DNA of 64,000 nucleotides from a virus: IMG/VR virus record IMGVR_UViG_3300009503_000001, positions 1 to 64,000 of that record; one strand, 5' to 3'. Shown piece by piece: positions 53,977 to 62,742 of this stretch (position 1 is its first letter; each line of letters starts with the position of its first letter). The notes under the pieces were generated by a model. It saw only the letters and a program-made list of their open reading frames with translations, ran no database searches and was not told where the DNA came from. The position numbers and the translations under genes were made by a program.

Positions 53977-54527
53977 AATCCCTCAAAACAAATAGATTTT
54001 ATAAAATTATTTAAATATTCACAATCCGGAATATTATCTTCATTAATTTCTATTAAAATTGAAGTTATTCCTTTATTTTGATATTTATTTACGATATAAT
54101 TAAATGTATTTGCTTTAAATAAACTCTCTTTTGTAATTATATTATTTTTTAGCAAATTTCTTATAATATTATCATCTAAACAAGAAGGAAAATCATAAAT
54201 AATAATTGGTGATTTATCAAATCCAAAATCACCAGAATGAATATCTATTAATAAAATATTTTTATATTTTCTTTTTATTTTATTAATAAATAGTTCTAAT
54301 TTTTTATGAAAATCAGTATTTTTAGATTCTATTCTATTTAAATCTAAAATTTTTCTATTTATATTACCAATAAATAATTTATTATCTATACCATATTTAT
54401 CTAAAATTTGTTTAATTTGATAAGAATAAGGCTTTGCAATAAAATCGCAATTATGATCTATATAAAAATTAGATTTACACACTGCATGTGGAACTGTAAT
54501 TATAATAAAATCCCATCTACAACTCAT
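53973..54527 (-). CDS. N-formylglutamate amidohydrolase-like zinc hydrolase
   Basis: 184 residues. VPHA near 11-14, DLNRIES, DIHSGDFGFDKSPI, and ILIEINE match in order the vPHgg, D.NR, D.Hs and E motifs of the FGase family, which has a zinc-dependent carboxypeptidase-like fold. The natural substrate here is unknown. The start overlaps the surface protein gene by four bases and the stop overlaps the ArcS-like gene, so it belongs to the same minus-strand unit. Confidence 0.75.
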   Translation of the reverse strand: MSCRWDFIIITVPHAVCKSNFYIDHNCDFIAKPYSYQIKQILDKYGIDNKLFIGNINRKILDLNRIESKNTDFHKKLELFINKIKRKYKNILLIDIHSGDFGFDKSPIIIYDFPSCLDDNIIRNLLKNNIITKESLFKANTFNYIVNKYQNKGITSILIEINEDNIPDCEYLNNFIKSICFEGL

Positions 54528-55894
54528 TTTTTTCTACTTTTTTTAATTTTTAAATAATAAATTAATAAAATTATTGATATACCAATAGGAATTATTATAA
54601 AATAAATCTTTTTTGTATCATATTGTTTAGTATTTGTTTTATTTATATTTATATTATCAGCTAAATCTTCCCAAAAATTAGTATTTACATCGAGTAAAAC
54701 ACTATCATTATAATTTTCTAAATTAACAGATGATGAAGTTTGAATTATTTCAATATCTACTAAACTTGATAATATAAATTTTAATCTTATATTATATTTT
54801 TGCCCATAATTTATAATTTTATATCCATAAACTCTCGATTTAGAAATAGTTTTTGGATTTTTAGGGCCAATTAAACCAGCAGGACTAAAAGATACACCAG
54901 ATGTTGTATCAACACCATATTCAGCATAATTTATTTGATATAAATTTTTATATTCAATTATTTTTGGGTTTATTTCTATATTATATAAAAATATTTTAGA
55001 TTTATTATCAGATTCGCAATTGGATCCCAATGGTGCTAAAATTGATTTACCATTATTTATTTCTGTTTCTATATTTTGAATTGAAAATATACCAAGTTGT
55101 TTTGAATTAATTTCATTAGTTAATATATCTTTTGCTTCATTAGCTGAATTTAATACTGCATTCAAATTTAAAATTGATATTTTATCATCAAGTATATCTT
55201 CTGAAATTTGATATTCATAATTTAATGTATCCACGATTTGAGCTGATGCTAATCTAGTTGTAAATATGTTATTTTTTATTCTATAAATATCAGTTCCAAA
55301 ATTTATTTCAGCATCTTTAAATGTAAAATCAATATTAATACAAATATCTTTATTAAAATTATAAAATGATGATATTGAAGTAATTGAATTTAATTGTGCC
55401 AAACCAAAAAGAATATACCCATTTCTATCTAAACCACCTAATATCCAAGGATTTGCACTTATACCTAAATAATCTTGAATATTATACGAAACACCATCCC
55501 ATTCTATTGGTTTCATTCTAGTTAGATCATCACAATAAATAAATAATCCCCATCTTTCTTCATATGAATTATGTAATAAATTAAAATCATTAATTGAAAT
55601 TGAACTTGCTATACCAAATTGAAAATCAACAACAATTTCTGCTCTAAATATATATGAATCGTTATCAATTTTTATTGGTGATAAATTAGTAAAATTTATC
55701 AATTTTGGTTGAGTAGTTTGAGCTAGGATCCAATTCGGAAAAATAGAACGATTCAATTGTATATCTAAATCTTCAATAATAGTACTATATTTATCTAATT
55801 TTGAAATATCAATGTAAAAATCATCTGAATATGTTATTGGAATAAATAAAAAATTTATAAAAATAATAAATAATAAATATTTTGATAATTTCAT
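54524..55894 (-). CDS. Type I surface glycoprotein-like protein, paralogue of 55940-57343
   Basis: 456 residues from the ATG at 55894; a TTG at 55909 lies by the GGTAGAT site and is not the start. Signal peptide (YLLFIIFINFLFIPITYS), ectodomain with FPNWILAQTTQPKLINF, SYIFRAEIVVDFQ, ERWGLFIY, SAGEAKD-like NSANEAKDILTNE and GVSFSPAGLIGPK blocks shared with the neighbour, then a C-terminal anchor (IYFIIIPIGISIILLIYYLK) and basic tail. Envelope or S-layer-like exposure is inferred. Confidence 0.75.
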   Translation of the reverse strand: MKLSKYLLFIIFINFLFIPITYSDDFYIDISKLDKYSTIIEDLDIQLNRSIFPNWILAQTTQPKLINFTNLSPIKIDNDSYIFRAEIVVDFQFGIASSISINDFNLLHNSYEERWGLFIYCDDLTRMKPIEWDGVSYNIQDYLGISANPWILGGLDRNGYILFGLAQLNSITSISSFYNFNKDICINIDFTFKDAEINFGTDIYRIKNNIFTTRLASAQIVDTLNYEYQISEDILDDKISILNLNAVLNSANEAKDILTNEINSKQLGIFSIQNIETEINNGKSILAPLGSNCESDNKSKIFLYNIEINPKIIEYKNLYQINYAEYGVDTTSGVSFSPAGLIGPKNPKTISKSRVYGYKIINYGQKYNIRLKFILSSLVDIEIIQTSSSVNLENYNDSVLLDVNTNFWEDLADNININKTNTKQYDTKKIYFIIIPIGISIILLIYYLKIKKSRKK

Positions 55895-55939
55895 TTTTTT
55901 ATCTACCAAAATTTTTAAGAATGAGATAATTTATCTTAG

Positions 55940-57343
55940 CTATTCAATTGATTTTCTAATAATTTTAAACGCAGTTTTATATACACTTGGTTTTTTTATT
56001 AAAATAAAAACTGCAATAGCAAGTATTCCAAAAATTACGATTAATACAATTAAGTAATTTTTATTCCACCATGCAACCCAGTTATCCCATAATCGTTGGA
56101 GCCAACTTTTTTGTAAATATGCTTTTACACCAGTTACTCCAGATATATAGTTATTCCAATAATAATCATTTGCATAAGATAATATATCTTGTAATAATAC
56201 TGGTTTATCAGTTTGTATAATATTTATATTAGCAGTACTAAAAATTTTATATTTCAGTTTTATTGTATAAGTCTGACCGTAATTTTGAATTTTATAACCT
56301 AATGTTCTAATTTTTGTTTCTTCTTTAATATCTCTTGTAGCTACTATTCCAGCAGGTGAAAGAAGTGCTCCAGATTTTGTATCTATTAATACACTTGCAG
56401 ATTTTACTTTATAATATTGATTTACTTTTACTATATCTGGTTGTAATCTTAAATTTTTAATTTCAATTCTAGATTTATTTTCACCTTCAACATTAGAACC
56501 TATTGGTGCTGGTATATTTAATCCTTGTAATTCTGTTATATAAAAAATATTACTTGCATAAACTCCTAAATTGAGATCACGAATTGTTTCCCTAGTACTA
56601 TCTTTAGCTTCACCTGCTGAATTCCAAATAACATCAAATCCACTCATTTCAATTTTTTCATTATAAATATTTTCATAATTACTTGATTGATAATATTTTT
56701 GATCAATTGCTTCAGCATAACTTAATTGTGTTTCAAATTTAATTGGTTCAACATTATATAAATCCATTACGAATTTTGGAAATTCCTTAAAAGTATAATC
56801 TAGTTTAACAATAACATCATTACTAAAACTATAATCTATTGGATTATAATTACCAATTTGATTAGACAAATTTAATTTTGCTTCTATAAGTTGAGCATCT
56901 TCAGTTTCTGGCACTAAATTATATATACCAAAATAAATTTGAACATCATGATTTTCATTATCCCAAATTAAATCTTTTGCACGCAATGTATCTCCAGCAA
57001 ATACAAAAATACCCCAACGCTCAAATATTGGGCTATCTTTTATTTTTAAATTTTCTGGATATACTTGTGAAGATAATGATATTTGAATATTACAAATTAT
57101 TTCTGCTCTAAAGATATATGTTGAATCATTAATTTTTATTGGTGATAAAGGTGTAAATTTTTCAAGTATTGGTTGTGAAATTTGATTAAATAACCAATTT
57201 GGTATATTTGATTTATCTATTGATATATCTAAATCATCTAATAAAATTTGATAATCTGTTTCATTTTGACATCTTGCAGGAATAATACTTATTAACATAA
57301 CATAAGAAATAAAAAAAATAAAAAGTTTATATTTTAATTTCAT
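55940..57343 (-). CDS. Type I surface glycoprotein-like protein, paralogue of 54524-55894
   Basis: 467 residues. Signal peptide (LFIFFISYVMLISIIPARC), ectodomain blocks IPNWLFNQISQPILEKF, TYIFRAEIICNIQ, FERWGIFVFAG, NSAGEAKDSTRE and GALLSPAGIVATR in the same order as in the paralogue, then a C-terminal anchor (YLIVLIVIFGILAIAVFILI). Strong GGAGG ribosome binding site. Arranged head-to-tail with its duplicate; more distant copy at 14518. Confidence 0.75.
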   Translation of the reverse strand: MKLKYKLFIFFISYVMLISIIPARCQNETDYQILLDDLDISIDKSNIPNWLFNQISQPILEKFTPLSPIKINDSTYIFRAEIICNIQISLSSQVYPENLKIKDSPIFERWGIFVFAGDTLRAKDLIWDNENHDVQIYFGIYNLVPETEDAQLIEAKLNLSNQIGNYNPIDYSFSNDVIVKLDYTFKEFPKFVMDLYNVEPIKFETQLSYAEAIDQKYYQSSNYENIYNEKIEMSGFDVIWNSAGEAKDSTRETIRDLNLGVYASNIFYITELQGLNIPAPIGSNVEGENKSRIEIKNLRLQPDIVKVNQYYKVKSASVLIDTKSGALLSPAGIVATRDIKEETKIRTLGYKIQNYGQTYTIKLKYKIFSTANINIIQTDKPVLLQDILSYANDYYWNNYISGVTGVKAYLQKSWLQRLWDNWVAWWNKNYLIVLIVIFGILAIAVFILIKKPSVYKTAFKIIRKSIE

Positions 57344-57366
57344 CTATTGTACAACCTCCATTATTT

Positions 57367-58290
57367 TTAAGTTCTTTCAATTGGTGATACCAAATTAATA
57401 TTTTCATTATTGATTATTATTTGTGAAAGACCAAGCAATGAGCCATCTAATGGATCAAATGTATAATAACCAACATCAGTAATATTATATATTGGAGATA
57501 TATTAGGATCCATAAAAATAGTTAATTCAGTCTCATATTTAGCATTAAAATTTGTATTAAGTGTAATTAAAAGTTTATCACCGATTAGATATTCACACCA
57601 ACTTGGGATCCCTGTTATATTTACTTGATTTTTTGATGTAATTGGATTCGAGCCATTTAATAAAAAGCAAAATTTATCAATTAAAAAGTAGTTATTATAG
57701 TTATTTCTATATATTGGTATTGATGCGTTTCTTTGTTCCATTGGAACTAATATATCTAAATCTGATGATAATATATGTATATCCCATTCAAAACTTGCTA
57801 CTTCATCATTGAAATATAATAATTTTTCATAGATTATCATTTCTGTTGGATATTTATTTAAATATAATTTATTTTCTCCAACTTTTAATTGTGACCAAGT
57901 ATAAGAATTATTATCAAGGTCATTTACTCTTAAAAGATAAATGCAATTTTTATCTATATATATCGAATTATTAGTCAGTGATTTTTCTTCGTAATTTTCC
58001 CAAGTATTTATATATTCTATTATTGAATCAGTATTAATACCAGTATAATTACAAATAAATAGTGATGCATTAATATTACTCCAGGAAATTTCCGTATTAT
58101 TATCATACCAAAAGACTTTAATTGTAGCAAGACCAGTTGTTTGTTCTTCTTCTGGAGGTGTAACTAATGAACCAGCTATTAAATAGTACGAAAGTAAAAA
58201 TATTGGAATTAACAGAAGCAGGTATAAATATTTTTTATTAGATAAATATTTAGGTTTACATTTTTTTATTTTCTTTTTTATATTCATCAT
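57367..58290 (-). CDS. Membrane-anchored ectodomain protein, paralogue of 61580-62482
   Basis: 307 residues: basic N-terminus, hydrophobic anchor at about 21-43 (YLYLLLLIPIFLLSYYLIAG), ectodomain with TGLATIKVFWYDNNTEISWS, SLFICNYTGINTD and YLLRVNDLDNNSYTW blocks shared with TGMVEIKIYWFENNTEISFD, LLSCNYGNVSN and YLIRIEYYDSYNW of the paralogue. First gene of the second surface locus. TTTAAA begins exactly 30 bases before the ATG at 58290. Confidence 0.75.
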   Translation of the reverse strand: MMNIKKKIKKCKPKYLSNKKYLYLLLLIPIFLLSYYLIAGSLVTPPEEEQTTGLATIKVFWYDNNTEISWSNINASLFICNYTGINTDSIIEYINTWENYEEKSLTNNSIYIDKNCIYLLRVNDLDNNSYTWSQLKVGENKLYLNKYPTEMIIYEKLLYFNDEVASFEWDIHILSSDLDILVPMEQRNASIPIYRNNYNNYFLIDKFCFLLNGSNPITSKNQVNITGIPSWCEYLIGDKLLITLNTNFNAKYETELTIFMDPNISPIYNITDVGYYTFDPLDGSLLGLSQIIINNENINLVSPIERT

Positions 58291-58314
58291 AAGTAAAAAA
58301 AAGAAATGAAACTA

Positions 58315-58320
58315 TTTAAA
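58315..58320 (-). promoter_or_regulatory. TATA box of 57367-58290 (leaderless)
   Basis: TTTAAA at 58315-58320 read on the minus strand, exactly 30 bases before the ATG at 58290, with no ribosome binding site. It marks the right edge of the glycoprotein locus and the start of the non-coding region. Confidence 0.6.
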
Positions 58321-58397
58321 TTTATATTTAAAATTTTAATTAACACATACATTTGAATATTAAAGTAATAAAAAAATTACTTTATAATTTTATTGAT

Positions 58398-58495
58398 ATT
58401 AATAAAATGTTTAAATTTAATCAACAAATATATAAATTTAGATATAAATAACAATTAAATAAATTTAATAATTCATATATTGAAAAAAATTTTAT
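58398..58495 (+). repeat. Degenerate direct repeat, copy 1
   Basis: About 97 bases starting ATTAATAAAATGTTTAAATT; matches 58954-59050 with about 7 mismatches. Flanking material (ACATACATTTGAATATTAAA near 58345) recurs once more at about 58728. Confidence 0.75.
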
Positions 58496-58953
58496 TAATT
58501 TTGAAGAATCATATTTTCGCTGACATTTCGAGATTCATTTTATATATTTAAACTTTTCGTTTTTTTGCTTAATTCTACTAAAAAATTTTTGATTATTTTT
58601 GAGTTCGCATTTGAGTTGAGTACTATCCTAATATAAAATACATAGTTAAGATAGAAAATGATGATCCAAATTTACATAGTGTTACATGTATACATTAATA
58701 TAATATATATAGGACAAAATTTTAATTGGTACATATATTTGAATATTAAAATAATAAAAAAAATAAAACAAATAAGACTACTTTATAATTCCATTTTTTT
58801 ATTTCATCTAAATAAAAAATATTCTCTAAGAGATTACCAAGAATGAATAATTTTAAATTCAAAAAATAAAAAAGAATAAAGAAGAATTAAAATATTTTAA
58901 ATAGAATTTTTATAAATTTAGATATATAATATTATGTTTATATTTTAATTGTT

Positions 58954-59050
58954 ATTAATAAAATGTTTAAATTTAATCAATAAATATACAAATTTAGATA
59001 TAAATATTAATTAAATAAGTTCAATAATTCATATATTAAAAAAAATTTTA
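58954..59050 (+). repeat. Degenerate direct repeat, copy 2
   Basis: About 97 bases, roughly 93% identical to 58398-58495 by hand alignment. Both copies run into a TATATTTAAACTTT segment, directly for this copy and after about 50 bases for copy 1. Confidence 0.75.
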
Positions 59051-59664
59051 TATATTTAAACTTTACCAATTTTGCTATCTTAGATATGGTTAAGGATAGG
59101 ATATTTTTATGAAAAATTTAACTACTACAACTTCGAAACGATCTTTTCAAGTTTTAATCTGTTTTTAAATATCAATTAATATAAGAAGAGTTCAATAAAA
59201 AAACGAAAAATTTAAATATATAAGTGGATGTAATAAATTATAACTCATAGTATATAAATCAATTTGTATTTTTTAAAAATAAAAAAAATTAGCGAATTTT
59301 ACTGATCAGCTCAATATGTTTAAAGTCAATTTTAAAAATAAAATACCTTATTGATTTCATCAATACATAATATTGTAAAACTTATAAAAATAATGTCGTA
59401 AATTTTTTTTGTAAAATTTATAGTTTAATCCATTTAATATATGATGGTTAAAATTTAGAGACATAAGGCAAGCGATATTTTAAAAATTTAAAATAAAAAA
59501 ATTTTAAACTTATATAATTTAAGATTTAGCTCATTATATTTAAACTTTACTATTTTTCTCAATGATATTAAAAATTTTTTCATTATTTCTGATTTACAAA
59601 ATTGTAAAATTGGTATAGTTAAATACTTGTACCATACATTCGTTTTATAATAGGTTTCGGACTA

Positions 59665-59850
59665 AAAAATCTTCTTCAGGATTTTAAAAAATTTTTGATT
59701 ATATTGAAGGAACCCTTCAATTTCCGTAAAGTTTATAAGGAAGCTCCGAAGTCGGAGATAATGAAAAAAATTTCAATAACTCCGAGATCATCTCAAAGGA
59801 AATAACGACAAAATGCCGACCGCAAATCTATCTAGTATACTATATAGATT
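59665..59850. other. Hairpin cluster in non-coding DNA
   Basis: Five successive inverted repeats: AAAATC/GATTTT (59666-59685), ATTGAAGG/CCTTCAAT (59703-59721, loop 3), CTCCGA/TCGGAG (59744-59757, loop 2), GAGAT/ATCTC (59784-59794), and a near-perfect palindrome AATCTAT-TAGTA/TACTA-ATAGATT (59825-59850). Local G+C is higher than in the rest of the region. Could be a structured RNA or protein-binding origin elements. Confidence 0.6.
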
Positions 59851-60765
59851 CTAAAGATTTGGTTTTAATCAAATTGGTAAAATCTCTGATTTATTATATT
59901 TAATTTTGAATTGTTCAAAAAAATTTTGCTGGCAAAATTTAATCATACTATACTATAAAATTAAAAATAAAAATTTAAATTTTATAATACCTTATATATT
60001 ATAAGATAAAAAAATCATCAAGTTTTATAAATCATAACTAATAATTATGAAAAATGTTTATTTTATTAAAAAAATTCGGAATTATAGTAATAGCTTTTTT
60101 ATGAAATAGTAAATATAAAATTAATATAAATCAATTTTCAAAAAATCAAAGTGCTATTTTTAAACTTTTTGTAATTTCCACCATATATCTAAAATTTATA
60201 TTTTTTACGATTTTTAAAATTCGAATTAATCCGATTTAACTTTATGATACTATTTAATATTTTAATATTTAAATGATATTTTAAATATAAATTTATATAA
60301 AAATTGTATACAAATTTGTAAAAAATAAAAATTTTAATATTTTATAGATTCTACGATTTTTTAAAATTGGAATAATATAACCTTAATATTAAATACTATT
60401 AGTTAAAATATAAAAGATGTAAAAAAATCTTAAATTTTATAAAATATAGTAATTATTTCTTTAGTATATTTGAATATATTCAGAATTAGGAATGAAAGAA
60501 AAATCCTTTATAGTTTTTAAATTAAATACTCTTTAATATATATAATTTCTTTTTTTCTTTTTTAATAAACTTTTTTAACCCAATTTAAATAACAATATTT
60601 TTTATATTTAAGAAAAATATGGAAAAATCAGAATTTTTTTTGAAGAATTTGAAAAATTAATTCTTAGACTTATAGGAATTTTTGTATTGATTTACAACCT
60701 GGTGAAGAATATATAATTCGAATGTATTATATGATAGTAAGCAGAGATAATCCAAAATGTAAAAA

Positions 60766-61449
60766 TTATCTAGTTAAATAATAAGCTGCCATTACATTAA
60801 TGAAAAAATGAGATAATAAGCAAATATCTATATTTTTATAATAATGTAAAACTAAACCTAAGATTAATCCTGTAATAATAACAGCCATTACTAAATCAAT
60901 TGCTCCATGTTTAACATACCAATGGTATAATCCAAATGGTAATGAGACTATTAAAACACTTAATATGCCAGCAAGGTGGTCATTTTTCATTATTTTTTTT
61001 AATACAATTTCTATTGATATTTGTAATCCTAATCTAAATAAAAATTCTTCAGATATAGCTGAAGCTGCATAAAATACCATTACATCAAATGGTGATATAG
61101 CTGCTTTTGTTAATTTAATTACTATTATTTGTGATATTGTAATAGCAAATATAGTAAATACACTTTTTTGTATAGAATCTGTAATTTTTGAATTATCTAT
61201 TTTTAATTTAAATCTATTTATTGTTAAATATAAAAGAAATCCAGATATACTAAAAACTAATAACATTTTGTTTTGAACTAAAAATGTTTCTAATCTTGGT
61301 TGATATAATAATGGACTTGAATATTTAACTAATAAATAAATATTCATAAATAAACTTAAGCCAAAAAAAGTTAATGTTAATATTGAAATTGGATAAGTTG
61401 TTAGTAATCCCCTTTTTTTTAATTTTTCAATATATAATTTTGATTTCAT
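60766..61449 (-). CDS. CPBP family intramembrane protease
   Basis: 227 residues from the ATG at 61449 (the TTG just before it is less likely). About seven hydrophobic helices. All three CPBP motifs are present: EEFLFR, FGLYH (FxxxH) and HFFIN (HxxxN), so catalytic residues appear intact, unlike the paralogue at 33215-33901. Shared blocks include LRKKGLLTTYPISILTLTFF/ALTIKYPITIFTISTFF. Possible roles are processing of prenylated or leader peptides, or immunity to membrane-active peptides. Confidence 0.85.
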   Translation of the reverse strand: MKSKLYIEKLKKRGLLTTYPISILTLTFFGLSLFMNIYLLVKYSSPLLYQPRLETFLVQNKMLLVFSISGFLLYLTINRFKLKIDNSKITDSIQKSVFTIFAITISQIIVIKLTKAAISPFDVMVFYAASAISEEFLFRLGLQISIEIVLKKIMKNDHLAGILSVLIVSLPFGLYHWYVKHGAIDLVMAVIITGLILGLVLHYYKNIDICLLSHFFINVMAAYYLTR

Positions 61450-61579
61450 CAATAAAACCTTTTTTATATATATTATTAAATATTTTTATTAAAATTTAAA
61501 TTTATTATCTATTTTTTTTATTAATTTAAAATAAATTTAAATATTTTAATTTATTTAGAAATATAAAAGGTGTTTAGTT

Positions 61580-62482
61580 ATGGTATTTAAGTTAAAAAAA
61601 GATGGAAAATTAAATGAAAAAATGTTAATATTAATATTAACTATACCGATACTTATAAGTTTTGCATTTTTAATTATTCCAGCATCAATTATTGAAATAC
61701 CACAAGAAACTGGGATGGTTGAAATAAAAATTTATTGGTTCGAAAATAATACAGAAATATCATTTGATAATGTAAATGCTACTTTATTATCTTGTAATTA
61801 TGGTAATGTATCTAATCCAATTGAATACATAAATGATATAAATAATTATATTGAAATACAAGCACAAAAAAAATTTCAAATGAATGATACTACTATTTAT
61901 CTAATAAGAATAGAATATTATGATTCATACAATTGGAAACAATTACAACCTGGATTAAATATAATCTATTTATATAATAATCCGAATGTTTGCATGCTAT
62001 CTTATGTTCCATATTATCTTGAAAATTATAGCGGAGATATTTATATATATCATTATTATTTGGTTGCATTATTATTTGATAAATTTCCAGATGATGTTCT
62101 TATACCTCTTGAAAATCGATATTACTCATATCCATCAATGAGATATAATTACAATAATTATTTAATAAATGAATACTTATCATTCGTTGTAAAAATTAAT
62201 GAACCAATTAGCAATGTTGATGATTACAATGTCACAATTGATTACACAACGAGATATTTATATAATAATGGAACTGATAATTATATTGTTTTTGTATTAA
62301 ATCGAGGATTATATGCATACACATTATTAGAGGATCCATTAAAACTGAATTATATTTCTACTTTAGAAGGTAGCGAACCATTATATAATTATATGGCTAA
62401 TATTTCAATTTGTTATGTTCAAATACAAAATAACCAAATTGTTAATATTGCTAAGGTTGGAGAAGCTGAATTTGAAGGCTAA
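61580..62482 (+). CDS. Membrane-anchored ectodomain protein, paralogue of 57367-58290
   Basis: 300 residues: basic N-terminus, anchor at about 15-38 (MLILILTIPILISFAFLIIP), then an ectodomain with WFENNTEISFDNVNATLLSC and SYNWKQLQPGLNIIYLYNNP blocks aligned with the paralogue across the non-coding region. Good GGTG ribosome binding site, TTTAAATATTT box about 40 bases upstream. Its end overlaps the start of the wHTH gene. Confidence 0.75.
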   Translation: MVFKLKKDGKLNEKMLILILTIPILISFAFLIIPASIIEIPQETGMVEIKIYWFENNTEISFDNVNATLLSCNYGNVSNPIEYINDINNYIEIQAQKKFQMNDTTIYLIRIEYYDSYNWKQLQPGLNIIYLYNNPNVCMLSYVPYYLENYSGDIYIYHYYLVALLFDKFPDDVLIPLENRYYSYPSMRYNYNNYLINEYLSFVVKINEPISNVDDYNVTIDYTTRYLYNNGTDNYIVFVLNRGLYAYTLLEDPLKLNYISTLEGSEPLYNYMANISICYVQIQNNQIVNIAKVGEAEFEG

Positions 62483-62717
62483 TGAAAGAATTGATGAAAT
62501 AATTTTAGAAATTCTAAAAAATGAACTTGAAGGTTTAACTAGAGAACAAATAATACAACAATTTAAATCAAAATATAACATTGAAATCAAAAATACTACT
62601 TTATATGAACATTTATTAAAATTAAAAAAACAAAATTTAATTACTAAATATACAAAAAAATTATTACCTAAAACAAAAGGTCGAAGCAATACATTTTGGG
62701 CTAAGATAAACATTTAA
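62472..62717 (+). CDS. Winged-helix DNA-binding protein
   Basis: About 81 residues from a TTG at 62472; the open frame reaches back to an ATG at 62415 inside the previous gene. NERIDEIILEILKNELEGLT, REQIIQQFKSKYNIEIKNTTLYEHLLKLKKQNLI, and a basic wing LPKTKGRSNTFWAK give a clear PadR/MarR-like wHTH, with the recognition helix at NTTLYEHLLKL. Adjacent surface genes are plausible targets. Confidence 0.7.
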   Translation: MKANERIDEIILEILKNELEGLTREQIIQQFKSKYNIEIKNTTLYEHLLKLKKQNLITKYTKKLLPKTKGRSNTFWAKINI

Positions 62718-62718
62718 A
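62713..62718 (+). promoter_or_regulatory. TATA box of the thioredoxin gene (leaderless)
   Basis: TTTAAA overlapping the stop of the wHTH gene, exactly 30 bases before the ATG at 62743. Confidence 0.6.
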
Positions 62719-62742
62719 TATATTCATTAAAATATTTTAATT

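Larger units (their letters stand above)
58291..60765. other. 2.5-kb non-coding region with degenerate repeats and hairpins
   Basis: No convincing gene: frames are short and of composition unlike the real genes; the longest, 58658-58846, lacks a ribosome binding site or family signature. The region holds about 0.5-kb degenerate repeats, three copies of TATATTTAAACTTT (near 58544, 59050 and 59534, about 500 and 485 bases apart), and a cluster of hairpins at 59665-59850. In an otherwise packed genome this is the best place for an origin, a partition site or non-coding RNAs, but no direct test is possible here. Confidence 0.6.

Noticed and set aside
58658-58846. 62-residue open frame in the non-coding region
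   Set aside because: AT-rich, no ribosome binding site or promoter at the right distance, no family pattern, and it crosses a degenerate repeat.
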